64,000 nt of DNA from an uncultured Lachnospiraceae bacterium (GTDB lineage: Bacteria > Bacillota > Clostridia > Lachnospirales > Lachnospiraceae). Position numbers and translations under genes: made by a program. Location of the stretch: the NCBI GenBank assembly GCA_947625775.1, contig CANQPM010000009.1:62001-126000 (forward strand), given 5' to 3'. Shown piece after piece: positions 1 to 8,832 of the stretch. Below the pieces are notes generated by a model. It had not been told where the DNA came from, searched no databases, and saw only the letters and a list, made by a program, of their open reading frames with translations. Positions within the stretch are counted from its first letter, which is position 1, and every line of letters begins with the position of its first letter.

Positions 1-176
1 TGAAACGCATGGAGAGCATAGCGGGCGTATCAGAGACATCAGCGGCGGCGACAGAGGAGGTAAACGCGTCAGCGGAGCAGGTAAACGACACAATGGCTCA
101 GGTTGCCGAGCACGCTAAGATGCTTGATGAGATTGTGCATAGGCTGGATGCGTCGATTAAGCAGTTTAAGCTGTAA
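1..176 (+). CDS. Methyl-accepting chemotaxis protein, C-terminal end (partial)
   Basis: The window opens inside this gene; codons are read from base 3 to the TAA at 174-176. The visible residues (ETSAAATEEVNASAEQVNDT, then a heptad-rich tail) are typical of the end of the coiled-coil signalling domain of chemotaxis receptors, which controls CheA kinase. Sensor and membrane segments lie outside the window, so the ligand cannot be named. The protein ends in KQFKL without an obvious CheR-docking pentapeptide. Confidence 0.85.
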   Translation, partial: KRMESIAGVSETSAAATEEVNASAEQVNDTMAQVAEHAKMLDEIVHRLDASIKQFKL

Positions 177-331
177 GGTTTTATAATTTTATATTTGAAG
201 AATTTGACGGGCAGGGTATATGTGTTTGAAATATATATCCTGCCTAATTTTTTTGTCAGAAATTATGGCTGACTAGAGTATTTGACAGTCAAGGCAAATG
301 TGTCTGATGGCAAAAGCAAGGCATATAATTA

Positions 332-385
332 AAAATGCCGCCTGTGCTTTTCCTGATTTTGCAGAAAAGCCCAAGGCGGCATTTT
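332..385. terminator. Bidirectional hairpin terminator
   Basis: An 11-bp perfect inverted repeat, AAAATGCCGCC at 332-342 and GGCGGCATTTT at 375-385, has A-rich and T-rich flanks. It sits between the convergent chemotaxis receptor gene and the symporter gene, so it could stop transcription from both sides. Confidence 0.75.
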
Positions 386-443
386 GATATTGTAGTTTAA
401 TTATAGAAAAAGTCCGAAGCGGCATTTCTGATAATTCGATTAG

Positions 444-1976
444 CTAATCCTCCTCTTTCAAATACTCCTTCTTAGAAACGCTCACAGTATTTTCATAGCA
501 GGCAAATATCTTTGAAAGGAAACTGCCATCGAGCTTTGGCGAGATAAGGCTCACCACAGGCGTTACGATAAGTCCCGCAATCATAGCCACAGCACCAGCG
601 TTAATCGGTGACGCTATAAATTTAAAGAACATATTTGACACAGTAATACCGACGCCGCATATAAAGCTCGCCCATACACCCGATTTTGTGATGCCTTTCC
701 AGTACAATCCATACAGGAACGGCGCAAGGAACGCGCCCGCCAGAGCGCCCCACGAAATACCCATAAGCTGGGCTATAAACGTAGGCGGATTGAGTGCAAG
801 CACCACAGAAATAACAATGAAAAATACAATCAGCGCGCGTATATAAATAAGCTGCTTTTTATCGTCCATTTCTTTCACAATATTTCCCTTGATAAAATCA
901 AGCGTCAGCGTCGACGCAGAAGTCAGGACAAGCGACGAGAGCGTAGACATAGACGCCGAAAGCACAAGCACGATAACAACGCCAATCAAAATATCAGGCA
1001 GCGTGGAAAGCATCTGCGGAATAATCGCGTCATACATTACAGAGCCGTCCGCATTGTAAATCGCCTCCGTGTCAAACAGCCTGCCGAAGCCGCCGAGAAA
1101 ATAGCAGCCGCCGGAAACCACTATGGCAAAAAATGTTGATACGATAGTTCCCGTCTTGATTGCCTTTTCACTCTTAATCGCGTAAAATTTATGTACCATC
1201 TGAGGCAGCCCCCAAGTGCCAAGCGACGTAAGTATAATAACGCCAAGCAGATTAACAGGATCAGTGCCAAAGAATGAGGCAAACGCACCCTGCTGTCCGA
1301 GAGTCACAGGCACGTCCGAAGGAATTTCCGAAAGCTTTCTCACAGCCTCCATAAATCCGCCCTGCCCAGAAAGCACAGCCGCGATTACAGCCACAATACC
1401 GATAAGCATTATGATGCCTTGGATAAAGTCATTTATCGCAGTCGCAAGATATCCTCCAAGTATAACATATACGCCCGTAAGCACAGCCATAGTCACCACG
1501 CAGACAGTGTACGGAATGTCAAACGCCATGCCGAACAGCCGTGAAAGACCGTTATATACAGACGCTGTATAAGGGATTAAAAATACAAATGCGATAGCCG
1601 ATGCCACAACTCTTATGACATTACTGTCATATCTTTTGCCAAAGAAATCAGGCATAGTCGCCACTTCGAGATGGTGTGTCATTACACGGGTTCTGCGCCC
1701 CATCACAACCCATGCGATAAGCGAGCCGAGCACGGCATTGCCTATGCCTATCCAAGTTGAGGCAAGACCGTATTTCCAACCAAACTGTCCTGCGTAGCCG
1801 ACAAATACTACAGCCGAGAAATAAGACGTGCCGTAGGCAAACGCCGAAAGCCAGGGACCTACGCTCCTGCCGCCAAGCACGAAATCTGTGGTGCTTGACG
1901 CGCTTTTTCTGGCATACAGCCCGACTACTATCATACAGCCGAAAAATAAAAGCAGCAAAATAATTTTTACAAGCAT
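444..1976 (-). CDS. Sodium:solute symporter family (SSS/SSF) transporter
   Basis: This 510-residue polytopic membrane protein has the SSS family layout: a first helix followed by a TTDFVLGGRS loop, then a GTSYFSAVVFVGYAGQ segment, and more than ten further hydrophobic helices. Family members use the inward sodium gradient to import amino acids, organic acids, sugars or vitamins. The substrate cannot be told from sequence alone. The start follows a clear AAGGAGG. It is monocistronic, with its own promoter. A sodium-driven carrier fits the Na+ signature of the ATP synthase c subunit in this window. Confidence 0.88.
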   Translation of the reverse strand: MLVKIILLLLFFGCMIVVGLYARKSASSTTDFVLGGRSVGPWLSAFAYGTSYFSAVVFVGYAGQFGWKYGLASTWIGIGNAVLGSLIAWVVMGRRTRVMTHHLEVATMPDFFGKRYDSNVIRVVASAIAFVFLIPYTASVYNGLSRLFGMAFDIPYTVCVVTMAVLTGVYVILGGYLATAINDFIQGIIMLIGIVAVIAAVLSGQGGFMEAVRKLSEIPSDVPVTLGQQGAFASFFGTDPVNLLGVIILTSLGTWGLPQMVHKFYAIKSEKAIKTGTIVSTFFAIVVSGGCYFLGGFGRLFDTEAIYNADGSVMYDAIIPQMLSTLPDILIGVVIVLVLSASMSTLSSLVLTSASTLTLDFIKGNIVKEMDDKKQLIYIRALIVFFIVISVVLALNPPTFIAQLMGISWGALAGAFLAPFLYGLYWKGITKSGVWASFICGVGITVSNMFFKFIASPINAGAVAMIAGLIVTPVVSLISPKLDGSFLSKIFACYENTVSVSKKEYLKEED

Positions 1977-2041
1977 AAAAAATCCTCCTTATTAACCAGC
2001 CGCTTTAAAACTTTAAAGCTTTTATGCAGCGAAGTAATTCG

Positions 2042-2071
2042 ATTATAGCCCATATAGGGGGAGCATGTCAA
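2042..2071 (-). promoter_or_regulatory. Sigma-A promoter of the symporter gene
   Basis: Read on the minus strand, TTGACA (2071-2066) and TATAAT (2047-2042) are separated by 18 bases. Both boxes are perfect consensus matches about 65 bases upstream of the symporter start. Confidence 0.75.
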
Positions 2072-2129
2072 TCAGAAAGATTTCCTTGCGCCAAACTGGA
2101 ACATTTTATTACATTTAACTTTTAGTGCT

Positions 2130-2158
2130 TTGTACATATGAATGCGTAAGAATATAAA
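2130..2158 (+). promoter_or_regulatory. Probable sigma-A promoter of the secreted protein gene
   Basis: TTGTAC at 2130-2135 and TATAAA at 2153-2158 are 17 bases apart, about 80 bases upstream of the start at 2240. Confidence 0.5.
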
Positions 2159-2239
2159 TCTGCACTCACAAATCCAAAACAAAAAAATGCGGTGTACAAT
2201 GAAAGCACCAATAAAAATAAGGTTTGGGGGTATGTGGTT

Positions 2240-2923
2240 ATGAAGAAAAAGTTATTGGCGCTGGTAATGGCATTGACCGTGGCTGTGATGGGAGGCGGAT
2301 TTACAAGCAATGCGCAGGAATTGGCGGCTAAAGCGGAAACAGAAGCAGAGGTGACGGCGGAACTTGACGTAAAGGTGGCAATTACAGATGATAATAAGGC
2401 AGCAGTTTTTATCACAAATAAAAGCAGGACAGTCATAGACTGGCTTGAAGTGCAGATGGAATATCTGGATGAAAACGGACAGGTGATTGACCTTAGCCAG
2501 GACATTCAGGAGTTAGTCCTGCCAGAGCATATGGTCGTATCAAGTCTGGAAATTCCCAAGGTAAAGTTTGCTGATGCGAGAATACAGTATATGGCTCACT
2601 TGGATGGAATGTACAGCTTGGAAGTAAACCATTTAGATGAGGTTGAAATTGCCTGCAATGCGGGAAATAATTGCGTAATTGTACAGGCTAAAAATAATTC
2701 TGCTGAAACCATTGACTGTATGGAATATATTGTTGCCTTATATAAAGGTGACAAGCTGGTATCGCTTTGTCATCCTGGGTATATCAGCAGCCTGGCATCA
2801 GGGCAAAGCGCAACACAGAAGATATATGCATACAGCGAACTGACATTTGACAATTACATATATGGCACTGATTATGACAGGATTGAAGTGTACTTAAATC
2901 AGGCGTATTCATATGGGATTTAA
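2240..2923 (+). CDS. Secreted protein of unknown function
   Basis: I do not recognise the family. The ATG at 2240 is preferred over an upstream in-frame start because it begins a classic signal peptide (MKKKLLALVMALTVAVMGGG, with cleavage probably near the Ala-Gln-Glu region) and follows a G-rich ribosome site. The roughly 200-residue mature protein is acidic, lacks other membrane segments, and seems to hold two beta-rich modules of similar design (DDNKAAVFITNKSRTVIDWL, later CVIVQAKNNSAETIDCM). Each has a hydrophobic strand followed by N-x-S and I-D, which suggests an internal duplication. It is monocistronic and precedes the toxin block. Confidence 0.65.
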   Translation: MKKKLLALVMALTVAVMGGGFTSNAQELAAKAETEAEVTAELDVKVAITDDNKAAVFITNKSRTVIDWLEVQMEYLDENGQVIDLSQDIQELVLPEHMVVSSLEIPKVKFADARIQYMAHLDGMYSLEVNHLDEVEIACNAGNNCVIVQAKNNSAETIDCMEYIVALYKGDKLVSLCHPGYISSLASGQSATQKIYAYSELTFDNYIYGTDYDRIEVYLNQAYSYGI

Positions 2924-2976
2924 AGTGAACTCACTGTAATATTATAAGCAAGAAAACACAGCTGAACCTTGCGGCA

Positions 2977-3177
2977 TTATGGCTTTGACAGACAGCCATT
3001 TTGCTGTGAGGCGTTTGGCGTAGGAGAAAGCTTGGCGGCATTATCCTTGAGATGCTCCTTTAAAACCAGATTGATATATTGCGAAAATGACCTGTCATCT
3101 TTTTCTGATAGATTTTTGATTGCATCAATAATTTCTGCGTCTAGCGTAATGCTGACTTTGGCTTTTAATGGCTTCAT
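2977..3177 (-). CDS. Ribbon-helix-helix protein (Arc/ParD-like)
   Basis: This 66-residue protein begins KPLKAKVSITLDAEIIDAIK, a basic beta strand followed by two helices, the pattern of ribbon-helix-helix DNA-binding proteins and type II antitoxins. The start at 3177 is chosen because AAAGGAGA lies about 10 bases upstream; the longer reading has no ribosome site. No toxin gene adjoins it, so it is an orphan antitoxin or a small regulator at the edge of the toxin block. Confidence 0.7.
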   Translation of the reverse strand: MKPLKAKVSITLDAEIIDAIKNLSEKDDRSFSQYINLVLKEHLKDNAAKLSPTPNASQQNGCLSKP

Positions 3178-3302
3178 ATGATGTCCGTCTCCTTTTCTAA
3201 GATGCAGCCTGCCCAAAGTAAAAGGCATGCTTTTTGCGCCGTAAATCTGATTATTAAAAGTGGTCTTGCTTTTTATAATATAGCATTATGTCCCATTTTA
3301 AG

Positions 3303-3331
3303 TTAGCCAATCGCATAAAGTAGTATAAAAT
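3303..3331 (+). promoter_or_regulatory. Promoter element, copy 1 of a duplicated 24-bp sequence
   Basis: A stretch at 3309-3332 is identical to 5052-5075 upstream of the lipoprotein nuclease gene. It contains TAAAAT (3326-3331) as a -10 box; the weak -35 is TTAGCC (3303-3308) with a 17-base spacer. Confidence 0.5.
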
Positions 3332-3405
3332 AGGAATAAAAAATGAAAGCAAATGTCATTAAGATTTTAACGAAAGTGGATTAGTGAATTGTATTTGCAG
3401 CACTT

Positions 3406-4836
3406 GTGGAAATTTGGAATACAATGGCTGCAATAACTCAGAAACAGAAAGAAGATGAAAAAGCTATGGACGAGAAAACAGAAAATGCACTTAATAAATG
3501 CCCTCAATGTGGAAATGAAATATCCGATACCGCAAAAACATGTATTCATTGCGGTTATTTAATAAAAAAACCTAAAAAGAATTTTTTGCCCAAGGGAACG
3601 GGTATTACAACGATAATAATTTTGATGATTTTAATAATATTTGGTATCGGATTTGTTATTCACATAAATGGACTCGATGAAAAAGAAAAAGAAAGCGTAG
3701 CGCAAGTAATGAGCGCTATTGCAAGTATAGAAACAGAAAAAGACAGTGACGATGCAGATATTGTCAAAGCAGAAAGATTATACAATTCTCTTTCGGCAAA
3801 ATGCCAGCGCCATGTTAAAAACTATGATAAATTAATATCTGCGAGAGAGGAATATGATAATCTTAAAGCCAAAGAAACGATGGAGCTGATTGAACAAATC
3901 GGAACTGTTACGCTGGACAGCCAAAATGCTATTGAGGATGCAAAAAAAGCCTATAATGCGTTGTCTGATGAGCAGAAAGCGTTAGTGGATAATAAGGAAA
4001 ATATATCATATGCAACAGAGCAGCTAGTGAATTTAATGCTGGAAAATGCAGCCGCAAAAATTTCTGCGATAGGGACAGTTACATTAAATTCAGAAGAAAA
4101 AATAAAAGAGGCAAGGAACGCATATGACAGTGTTCCTAACAGCGATAAAAGTAAAGTAAACAATTATGATGAGCTGCTTGCGGCAGAAGATAAGTACGTT
4201 GAACTGTCAATAGCTAATTGCATAACGTTGATAAATGGCATTGGGCAAATTACGTTAGACAGCAAGAGTGACATAGACAGCGCAAAACAGGCATATGATT
4301 CACTTTCAAAAGAATCAAAAGAAAAAGTTACAAATTATGATGTTTTGATAAATGCGGCTATTGTATATGAAGAACTCAAAAAAGAAGAAGAAAATAGGGA
4401 AAAAATACTTAATCCTGGAGATTCATTCAGTACGTCTAAATGGCAAGTGACATATAAAAAGACGAATATTTCAGCCAAGGTATTTCCTAATAATACAAGC
4501 GGATATTACTCATACTATTATGCTCCAGATGATAAAACACTTGTGGATGTAATATTTGATATAACAAACATTGACACGGATATCCTTGGTATTGATGATT
4601 TAGTAGGGAGCTGTGAAATCGAATATGGTGATACAACTTATACTAAAGGCTATAGTTTATATACCAGCAGAGGTTCTAATATAGACAAGGTATATTCTTG
4701 GGATGGATTAGATGCGCTTAATTCAGTAACTTTGCATGTTGCAATTAGTATGCCGAGAGAGGCGCAGACGAATGATAAACCCATAACGGTAAAGCTTACA
4801 ATTGCGGGGGAGGAGAAAATCATTAATGTAAGATAG
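3406..4836 (+). CDS. Zinc-ribbon membrane protein with four helical repeats
   Basis: The cytoplasmic N-terminus has a zinc ribbon (CPQCGNE then CIHCGY), followed by one transmembrane helix (GITTIIILMILIIFGIGFVI) and a large extracytoplasmic part. That part has four repeats of about 50 residues, each roughly I-G-T-V-T-L-D-S followed by AKKAYNALS and a V-x-N-Y-D-x-L pattern, likely three-helix modules. A beta-rich domain of about 140 residues ends the protein. The start is uncertain: GTG 3406, ATG 3424 and ATG 3466 are in frame with poor ribosome sites; 3466 puts the zinc ribbon nearest the N-terminus. It has the same promoter element as the next gene, so it may belong to the same system as sensor or scaffold. 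Confidence 0.7.
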   Translation: MEIWNTMAAITQKQKEDEKAMDEKTENALNKCPQCGNEISDTAKTCIHCGYLIKKPKKNFLPKGTGITTIIILMILIIFGIGFVIHINGLDEKEKESVAQVMSAIASIETEKDSDDADIVKAERLYNSLSAKCQRHVKNYDKLISAREEYDNLKAKETMELIEQIGTVTLDSQNAIEDAKKAYNALSDEQKALVDNKENISYATEQLVNLMLENAAAKISAIGTVTLNSEEKIKEARNAYDSVPNSDKSKVNNYDELLAAEDKYVELSIANCITLINGIGQITLDSKSDIDSAKQAYDSLSKESKEKVTNYDVLINAAIVYEELKKEEENREKILNPGDSFSTSKWQVTYKKTNISAKVFPNNTSGYYSYYYAPDDKTLVDVIFDITNIDTDILGIDDLVGSCEIEYGDTTYTKGYSLYTSRGSNIDKVYSWDGLDALNSVTLHVAISMPREAQTNDKPITVKLTIAGEEKIINVR

Positions 4837-4916
4837 GTTAAGCTTTTAGAAGTTATAAATGTGGGCATACTGACCTGCCAATGAAGGCGGGACATTATAA
4901 ATACTGTATGGCATTA

Positions 4917-4960
4917 CAGCCTAAACGATTGCATGAATATGTATGTGGACGTTTAGGCTG
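4917..4960 (+). terminator. Hairpin after the zinc-ribbon gene
   Basis: An 11-bp perfect stem (CAGCCTAAACG at 4917-4927, CGTTTAGGCTG at 4950-4960) lies 80 bases after the stop codon. The following TTGTTACG is a weak U tract, so termination is likely but not certain. Confidence 0.5.
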
Positions 4961-5045
4961 TTGTTACGCAGTATTCAGTTTTATATGTAAAAAGAAAAAA
5001 ATAGTATTGCTTTTGTAGTAAATATAGGGGCGGTTTTATTTCAAA

Positions 5046-5074
5046 TTGACTAATCGCATAAAGTAGTATAAAAT
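5046..5074 (+). promoter_or_regulatory. Promoter of the lipoprotein nuclease gene, copy 2 of the duplicated element
   Basis: TTGACT (5046-5051), a 17-base spacer and TAAAAT (5069-5074) form a good sigma-A promoter. The spacer and -10 region are the same 24 bases found at 3309-3332, so the two units probably share regulation. Confidence 0.6.
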
Positions 5075-5208
5075 AAGAATGAATCAACAATATAGCATTA
5101 TAAGTGTATATAGTGTATCAAGGTTAAACAGTGCCACAAGGTACAAATTGGAAAATAATCGCCCAAATATGCCTAAAATTATAATTTAGAATCGGAGGTA
5201 AGAAAAAA

Positions 5209-6636
5209 TTGGTAAATCAAATTAAAAGAGGGATATCCCTAATACTGATTTTTTCTATCATATTTTTGTCGGTTGCTTGCGAAAGTGAGTCGACAAATGC
5301 TTATGCACCTGACTCAAGTGTACAAATTATTACGGAAAATATAGATACAGAGAATATAGAAGTAGAAAACATAGAAACAGAAGATATAATCACAGAATTT
5401 ATTACAAGTGAAATATATCTTGAAGAGCTTGTTTTTGCTGAGGATAAAATATCAGAGCTTCTTCTTGAGGAAGAAACAATAAATGAGGTGATGCTATGCA
5501 AGACTATTTATGTGCCTCAAAATAATATAGAAGAATTTTCAGAAAATAGTCAGACAGCTCAATTATTTGGGGAAGGAATTGACATAGCTCCATTGCTTAA
5601 AAAAGTTGCTTTAGGTACTGGGGTAATCGTTGCACTTGTTGTATTAAAAACGGCAGGACTTTCGCAGCCGATTGCAAGTATTGTGTGTGCAGCGGCTGAT
5701 AAATCATTAAAATTCGCAGGCTCTGGCGCGGTGATGGGTTCGCTTCTTGGCGGATTAACAGGTGCAGCAGATGCAATAGATGCTTCAGGAAGAACATCGG
5801 CAGTTATAGGTTTTGCAACGGCGGTTGCAGGATTGATTGTTACAAGCATATCTTTAATATCATTAGTTCCTTCAGCAGGAAGTACAACTATTACAGCTGC
5901 GGCAGGAATAAAATTGGTTATTGCGGGAGTATCACTAGTGGCGGCGGCTACGGGAACAACACATATGGGTGCCAATTTAGTTAAGGCATTTACATCGACA
6001 GATTATGAAGATATAGATTGGGGGAATATAGACTGGGAAAAAGCGGGCGTTTCTTCGGCAGAGAGGGCAGTAAGATATGGGACAGACGGATACATGTGGG
6101 GGTCTGTTATTGGAGCAGTTTATGGAGGAACTGAGGGATATGAATTTTACCAAAAATATAATACGCCATATACTAAATATGATGTCCGTTTGAAACATAC
6201 ACCGTTAGATGGCAGTGGAGGAAAATGGAGCGGAGAACGAGGAGATTCTGACTTTATTCTTGACAAGCCTATTGAACTTCCAGATGGAACAAAAATAACA
6301 AAAGTGACATACAAAAATGCCGTTCCAGATTTTTCGCCTTATCAAAAAGCGCAAGTTAAAATATCAAAGATGACAGATTACAGATATGAAAACTTTAAAC
6401 AGGCAGACGAGGTGCTTTCAGAGTATTGGAGCAGAATAAAGTATAACGGAAAAACATGGACAGCTCGTGACGTTGAAATATATCGTACCAACAACAATTT
6501 GACTTGGCATGAAATGAATAATATGGAAACAATGCAGTTAATTCCGTTGGATGTAAATCAGAGATTTATTCATTATGGCGGAGTTGCAGAATATAAAGCT
6601 ATGATAGGGCAGGAAGTGGTGAGCGAATTTGATTAA
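5209..6636 (+). CDS. Lipoprotein with Gly/Ala-rich membrane region and C-terminal HNH/ENDO VII-like nuclease (toxin candidate)
   Basis: The start is TTG, 10 bases after GGAGG. A signal peptide ends in a lipobox (L-S-V-A-C), so the protein should be lipid-anchored outside the membrane. An acidic Ile/Glu/Thr-rich stalk follows (about residues 30-115). Next come hydrophobic Gly/Ala-rich segments (about 125-265) resembling the glycine-zipper helices of membrane-inserting bacteriocins. The C-terminal domain (about 325-475) has TWHEMNNMETMQLIPLDVN followed by IHYGG, close to the WHH/LHH group of HNH/ENDO VII toxin nucleases known from polymorphic toxins; Glu replaces the second His. The next gene overlaps it and looks like its immunity gene. 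Nuclease activity and delivery are inferred. Confidence 0.65.
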   Translation: MVNQIKRGISLILIFSIIFLSVACESESTNAYAPDSSVQIITENIDTENIEVENIETEDIITEFITSEIYLEELVFAEDKISELLLEEETINEVMLCKTIYVPQNNIEEFSENSQTAQLFGEGIDIAPLLKKVALGTGVIVALVVLKTAGLSQPIASIVCAAADKSLKFAGSGAVMGSLLGGLTGAADAIDASGRTSAVIGFATAVAGLIVTSISLISLVPSAGSTTITAAAGIKLVIAGVSLVAAATGTTHMGANLVKAFTSTDYEDIDWGNIDWEKAGVSSAERAVRYGTDGYMWGSVIGAVYGGTEGYEFYQKYNTPYTKYDVRLKHTPLDGSGGKWSGERGDSDFILDKPIELPDGTKITKVTYKNAVPDFSPYQKAQVKISKMTDYRYENFKQADEVLSEYWSRIKYNGKTWTARDVEIYRTNNNLTWHEMNNMETMQLIPLDVNQRFIHYGGVAEYKAMIGQEVVSEFD

Positions 6637-7009
6637 GACATTAAATATTAATATTTGGGAAAGGGAGTTTTCCCTTTCTGTTGAATATGACTGTTATAAA
6701 GATGAATCCATTACAGCAGGGCAGATTTTGGCATTGAAGAAATTTGCTGCTCATAATGATTGGATTGCAAATTCAAAAAGTTATGTTGAAGAATTTTGCA
6801 GAAACCAAGTAATGGAAGATGCCCAAAACGAGAAAAAGGATAATGTATTCAGCTATGTTAAGCCCGAGTGCATTTTTGTAAAACATGAAAATGACAATCC
6901 AAGAGTTGCATTGATGTGTAAATACCGCTATGATGTAGAACATGGATTAGCAGTGGTTTTTTCGGCAGATGGCACTATAAATGTAGGACCTCAAGATATA
7001 ATTATGTAA
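6629..7009 (+). CDS. Probable immunity protein, DUF6985-like
   Basis: This 126-residue soluble protein overlaps the nuclease gene by 8 bases and starts at a TTG, which implies translational coupling. The C-terminal pattern (VKPECIFVK, then DVEHGLAVVFS, then VGPQDII) resembles my recollection of DUF6985, a family that often follows toxin genes. Neutralisation of the upstream nuclease is inferred from position and coupling. Confidence 0.55.
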   Translation: MIKTLNINIWEREFSLSVEYDCYKDESITAGQILALKKFAAHNDWIANSKSYVEEFCRNQVMEDAQNEKKDNVFSYVKPECIFVKHENDNPRVALMCKYRYDVEHGLAVVFSADGTINVGPQDIIM

Positions 7010-7091
7010 ATTGTAGTGTTTGTCGATAATAAAGAATTAAAAGCAAATGGCTCAACAAATTTAAAAATAAAATTGTGGAAGGAAGATTATT

Positions 7092-7604
7092 ATGAACAAG
7101 ATAAAAAGAAAGCTGTTGCTGTTTATTATTATTGTGTTTGCCGTAGTTTCAGCGACAGGGTGCGGCGAAACAACCTATACGGCAGCGTCGGGATTTTTTT
7201 ATAGCAGTGATAAGGGACACAGCTATGGTGACGGTACGAAAGAATATATAGTTGGCGAAACTGTATATATGAAAGTAAAGTTTAAGGTAACATCAGATAA
7301 TAAAAAAATTTCCCAGGTTAAAGTTGTCCTTTCTATCCCAAATGCTCAAAATGTTGATGCCAAATATATGGATGGGCAGGTTATTACACCGAATTTTGAT
7401 GCAGTTAATAATGTAACAACATATGAATTTACGGCAAATGCATCAAAGGAAGCAAATGAATCAGAATGTGTAATACAGTTTGTTCCAAATGCGGCAGGCT
7501 CAGTTACGATGACACTTGTATATGATGATAATGTAGATTCATCATATGATATTCAGAGTACATTGGAGTTTGTTGAGGCAGAGGCAAATACTGTGGAGGA
7601 ATAA
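7092..7604 (+). CDS. Small lipoprotein, probable extracellular partner of the ABC transporter
   Basis: The 170-residue product has a lipoprotein signal (LLLFIIIVFAVV, lipobox S-A-T-G-C). The mature part is beta-rich with an Ig-like look: KYMDGQVITPNFDAVNNVTTYEF, then VIQFVPNAAGSVTMTLVY. The family is not recognised. It ends two bases before the first permease gene, so the two are probably co-translated and this lipoprotein may act with the transporter at the outer face of the membrane. The ribosome site GGAAGG precedes the ATG. Confidence 0.6.
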   Translation: MNKIKRKLLLFIIIVFAVVSATGCGETTYTAASGFFYSSDKGHSYGDGTKEYIVGETVYMKVKFKVTSDNKKISQVKVVLSIPNAQNVDAKYMDGQVITPNFDAVNNVTTYEFTANASKEANESECVIQFVPNAAGSVTMTLVYDDNVDSSYDIQSTLEFVEAEANTVEE

Positions 7605-7606
7605 GC

Positions 7607-8752
7607 ATGACGGGTTATTGGATTAGGCATAGGCTGTTATTGACATTATTGTTAAGCGCTATTTTAGCATTGGCAATGGGTTCTTTATTTGCTTATCCTT
7701 ATATTGAACAAAGAGCAGATGATTATAATGCGCAAAGCATATATCAAAATACAGATATTGATTTTATTGCGCCAGAGCCATCTTTTGAACAGGTTAGCGA
7801 ACTTTCGGGAACTCATGGGATTTATAAAGTGTTTCCGTTTTTCCTGACTAAGATGGATATTGATGTTAAAGGAGAAACTTGTTCTGCTACAGTGTTGCTG
7901 AGTGATCAATTTAAAAATATTGATATTACAATGTATAACCAGAAACGCCTCATAGAAAAGTCGGATATAGAGTTTGATAACCCGATTTTTGCCGATTGGG
8001 AGTTTTGCCATAAGGCATCTGCCAAGGTTGGGGATGTATTATTGCTTAATATTGGCGGAGTTAGTAAAGAATATAAAATCTATGCCATATATGAAACAAA
8101 CTATATTTATGATGGAGGTACTGTGCTGGCACAGATTAGTGAAGAACAAAAAGAAATCATTAGTAAGCAGTCCAACAATAATGGATATTCCAATATGTAC
8201 ATATCTGCAAATGATTATAACGAATGTAAGTCGTATTTAGCAACGGAATATAGACCGCTTGGCAGACTGAAATCACGTGAACAATTTGATAATGATGAGC
8301 AATATCAAATTCATTATGATGCGATAACATCATCAGGATACGCAAACGAAATTACAGACTTTCGCATTATGGAAAGCAGTCTTGGCAAAAGCAGTAGCTC
8401 ATTGCTGATATGGATAGGGGTTTTATTGGCGTTTGCGGTTATAATTGGATTTAATATGGTATTGGCAAGACGCGGATGCGAAAAAGTGTACTTTACTAAG
8501 CATTGCATACCTCAAGGTCAAAATGTAAAACAATATTATAATATATCATTTTTCTTTGAATCAATATTTACTATTGCTTTGTATGCAGCAATATTGATTA
8601 TAAGGTGCAATTTATCAAACAAATTTATTTCTGTTAGTGTATATGATATTAAGATTGTTGCAATACCAGCAGCAGTTATTATAGCTGAAATTGTTAGCTT
8701 ATATGTAAATTGTTCAATAGTTACGAGAATTTCTGATAAGGTAAAAGCATAG
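7607..8752 (+). CDS. MacB/FtsX-like ABC transporter permease 1
   Basis: The protein (381 residues) has an N-terminal helix (about 8-28), a large extracytoplasmic domain (about 30-265) and three C-terminal helices. This is the topology of MacB/FtsX permeases, which couple cytoplasmic ATPase cycles to work outside the membrane instead of forming an ordinary substrate channel. It follows the lipoprotein gene by two bases. With the second permease and the ATPase it makes a complete heteromeric transporter. Family assignment rests on topology and context more than on a sharp motif. Confidence 0.6.
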   Translation: MTGYWIRHRLLLTLLLSAILALAMGSLFAYPYIEQRADDYNAQSIYQNTDIDFIAPEPSFEQVSELSGTHGIYKVFPFFLTKMDIDVKGETCSATVLLSDQFKNIDITMYNQKRLIEKSDIEFDNPIFADWEFCHKASAKVGDVLLLNIGGVSKEYKIYAIYETNYIYDGGTVLAQISEEQKEIISKQSNNNGYSNMYISANDYNECKSYLATEYRPLGRLKSREQFDNDEQYQIHYDAITSSGYANEITDFRIMESSLGKSSSSLLIWIGVLLAFAVIIGFNMVLARRGCEKVYFTKHCIPQGQNVKQYYNISFFFESIFTIALYAAILIIRCNLSNKFISVSVYDIKIVAIPAAVIIAEIVSLYVNCSIVTRISDKVKA

Positions 8753-8832
8753 AAAAATTATAAAAAATGATTATGACATAATGCTGAATGGATTTTTGTT
8801 AGGGTAAATAACTGATATCGGGTGATTTTCCA

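Noticed and set aside
7016-7204. 62-codon frame before the 170-residue lipoprotein
   Set aside because: It overlaps the lipoprotein gene in another frame, has no good ribosome site, and the product looks like frame noise.
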